Origin: CAJBLF01 sp964463255 | GTDB lineage: Bacteria > Patescibacteriota > Gracilibacteria > Absconditabacterales > Absconditicoccaceae | DNA: 8,447 nucleotides | Direction of reading: 5' to 3' | Assembly (NCBI GenBank): GCA_964463255.1 | Contig: CAYXBC010000061.1 | Span: forward strand, 1-8,447 | In this document: in pieces, positions 6,965-8,447 of the stretch | Layout of the letters: the number at the start of each line of letters is the position of its first letter | How positions within the stretch are numbered: the first letter of the stretch is position 1 | Translations under genes and position numbers: made by a program | Notes under the pieces: model-generated | The model's database searches: none | Told to the model about the DNA's origin: nothing | What the model saw: only the letters and a program-made list of their open reading frames with translations

Positions 6965-6993
6965 ATTATAAAAATTTCTCTCCTATTTTTCAA
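6965..6993 (-). promoter_or_regulatory. Sigma70-type promoter for dprA
   Basis: On the minus strand, TTGAAA (6993-6988), a 17-bp spacer, and a perfect TATAAT (6970-6965). Transcription would start near 6958, giving a leader of about 26 nt before the dprA ATG. Position, spacing and box quality all fit. It may drive dprA and perhaps both pilin genes. Confidence 0.6.
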
Positions 6994-7126
6994 TACATAC
7001 TTACTATTATTCTTCTGTCAAAAATACTATTGACAATATCTGTGTATAGCATTTGTGCTTGAAAAACCCTATAAATTTAACTAAGCTTCTGCTTACAATT
7101 ATATTTTATGCCCTGAGAACGATTTC
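6994..7126. other. Divergent intergenic region between dprA and mraY
   Basis: AT-rich, no gene. A TTGACA lies at 7030-7035 on the plus strand and another on the minus strand at 7021-7016, but neither has a good -10 at normal spacing. TATAAA (7070-7075) and TATATT (7100-7105) are possible plus-strand -10 boxes without convincing -35 partners. The mraY promoter must lie here but I cannot place it. A 12-codon frame, ATG 7108 to TAA 7146, overlaps the mraY start out of frame. Confidence 0.4.
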
Positions 7127-8194
7127 ATGTTAGTGAAGCTCAATAATATTATCATGTTTGCTATGATTGCATTCTTTATCTCATGGATTCTCTATCCTAT
7201 CTATATCTCGTTATTGAAGAAATTTAAATTTGGAAAGACTATCCGCGAAGCTGCTGTCACCTGAGAAAAATCTCCTATATTCACTCAGCTCCATGAACAT
7301 AAACAATGAACGCCTACGATGTGAGGCGGTATTTTTTTGATAGTGATGCTCCTGATGATAGGGATATCTTTCGTCCTCAAGGACCAGTGATTTATCAATA
7401 ATACCCTTTTCAATAGACAGGAAACATATATTCTCCTCTTCTGATTCTTTAGCATGGGGCTGATCTGACTGACGGATGATTTCCTCAATATCAAATGATA
7501 CGGTGCAGTGAAATGACTCAGCGCAAAAGCGAAACTCATAGGTATGGTTATTTTCTCTGCATTCATTAGTCGATGGTTTTATAGCAGATTAGGCATAGAT
7601 TATATCAACCTCCGGCCTATCGCTGGCAAAGTATCCATCGGCCTCTTCTATCCTCTCCTCACCTTCCTGGCGACCATATCGATTGTCAATGCCATCAATA
7701 TCACGGATGGACTCGACGGACTTGCAGGAGGACTTATGACCGTCATTCTCTTTGTCCTTGCTGTCATATTATTTTTTAACCAGACCTATATCGCTGCGAC
7801 GGTGATTGCTATCGTGATGGCTATGCTAGTAGCGTTTATGTTCTACAATATCCATCCTGCAAGGATCTTTATGGGTGATAGCTGAGCATTTGCACTCTGA
7901 GGACTTATCGCATCATTACTCTATTTCCTCAATATGAGGATGGGTATTTTGATTCCTTTCATCGTTCTTTTTTCATTATTTATCATAGAATTATTCTCTA
8001 GTTTTCTGCAGATATTTTGGAAAAGATATTTCAAGAAAAAATTATTTGCCGTATCGCCACTCCATCATCTCTTCGAACATCGAGGAATACATGAGACGAC
8101 CATCGTTATGAAAGCATGGTTTATCCAAGGCATTCTCGCAGTCATTACCATCATCATATTATTCTACCAATTTAATAAGACGTTTATAAACTAA
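7127..8194 (+). CDS. mraY: Phospho-N-acetylmuramoyl-pentapeptide transferase MraY, ten in-frame TGA=Gly
   Basis: Polytopic inner-membrane enzyme transferring phospho-MurNAc-pentapeptide to undecaprenyl phosphate, making lipid I. The product is 355 aa, close to the usual 320-360. KKFKFGKTIRE, then TPTMGGG (62-68) is the first signature; GLTDDFLN with Asp117/Asp118 is the Mg-binding pair; NITDGLDGLAGG (191-202) and MGDSGAFALGG (249-259) follow; SPLHHLFEHRG (310-320) matches the histidine motif. Many hydrophobic segments agree with a ten-helix topology. TGA=Gly codons lie at 7262, 7307, 7322, 7388, 7442, 7466, 7496, 7514, 7883 and 7898; eight of them crowd into residues 46-130. ATG 7127 is the only upstream start in frame after a TAA at 7082; ATG 7154 is possible. 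No Shine-Dalgarno is visible. Confidence 0.96.
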
Positions 8195-8231
8195 AATAGA
8201 CAAACAAAAAATACAATATTGAGTATTCGTC

Positions 8232-8266
8232 CCTGGTTCCCGGTATCTGGTATCTGGTCACTGTTC
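8232..8266 (-). repeat. Degenerate heptamer repeat, 5 units
   Basis: On the plus strand the units are CCTGGTT, CCCGGTA, TCTGGTA, TCTGGTC and ACTGTTC. Read on the minus strand these become GAACAGT, GACCAGA, TACCAGA, TACCGGG and AACCAGG, the same NANCAGG family as at 4100-4120. It fills the 97-bp spacer between mraY and the next gene. Confidence 0.6.
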
Positions 8267-8291
8267 CCTTTTATAGTTTATTTGTGTTCTT

Positions 8292-8447
8292 ATGAATAAT
8301 AATAGAGTTATCAACGTCCTTACTTTCATTGCGAAGTTTTTCTTTATCTGACTTCTGCTCCAGTTTTTTCTCCAGACCTTCGTCACCTACAAATTGGGGC
8401 TAGATTGAAATCTTCGGAAAGTAATCCGGATGTGGAAAGAGATTATC
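8292..8447 (+). CDS. N-terminal part of a membrane protein of unknown function, two in-frame TGA=Gly
   Basis: 52 codons are open from ATG 8292 to the window edge, reading TGA at 8349 and 8406 as Gly. Residues about 7-31 (INVLTFIAKFFFIGLLLQFF and onward) form a hydrophobic segment, either a first transmembrane helix or an uncleaved signal anchor, followed by a basic stretch (NLRKVIRMWKEII). It follows mraY by 97 bp on the same strand, so an envelope role is plausible. A polytopic protein such as an O-antigen ligase-type or cell-envelope polymerase is possible but not shown. The gene is truncated by the window. Confidence 0.6.

Overview
This window reads correctly only if TGA is translated as glycine (NCBI translation table 25). 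Under the standard code the genes look broken. With TGA=Gly they join into full-length, recognisable proteins, and about 46 in-frame TGA codons fall largely where the families require glycine (Adk DGFPR, MurB GGGAN and IPG, MraY TPTMGGG and GDSG, RlmD CGGC). TAA and TAG remain stops and TGG still encodes Trp. This code, the modest GC content by eye and the small genome-style gene set point to Absconditabacteria (SR1) or Gracilibacteria (BD1-5/GN02) of the Patescibacteria/CPR. I cannot separate these two from this window.

Layout. Positions 1-269 hold no gene but contain several nested or adjacent hairpins. Positions 270-4096 carry a plus-strand run: adenylate kinase, an RlmD/RumA-type rRNA uracil-5-methyltransferase with a TRAM domain and a 4Fe-4S cysteine set, a small unrecognised protein, and MurB. 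Positions 4097-4398 form a repeat island: three copies of a 37-38 nt REP-like palindrome (one inverted) and tracts of a degenerate heptamer repeat. A terminator hairpin at about 4399-4433 lies between convergent genes.

Positions 4459-6932, minus strand, carry dprA followed by two paralogous type IV pilin/pseudopilin-like proteins, with a good sigma70-type promoter before dprA. The grouping suggests DNA uptake or natural transformation. Positions 7127-8194, plus strand, carry MraY. After a heptamer-repeat spacer comes the start of a membrane protein of unknown function that runs off the window at 8447.

MurB (UDP-MurNAc synthesis) and MraY (lipid I synthesis) belong to the same peptidoglycan pathway but sit in separate transcription units, with the dprA-pilin block between them on the other strand. 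None of the genes has a clear Shine-Dalgarno sequence.
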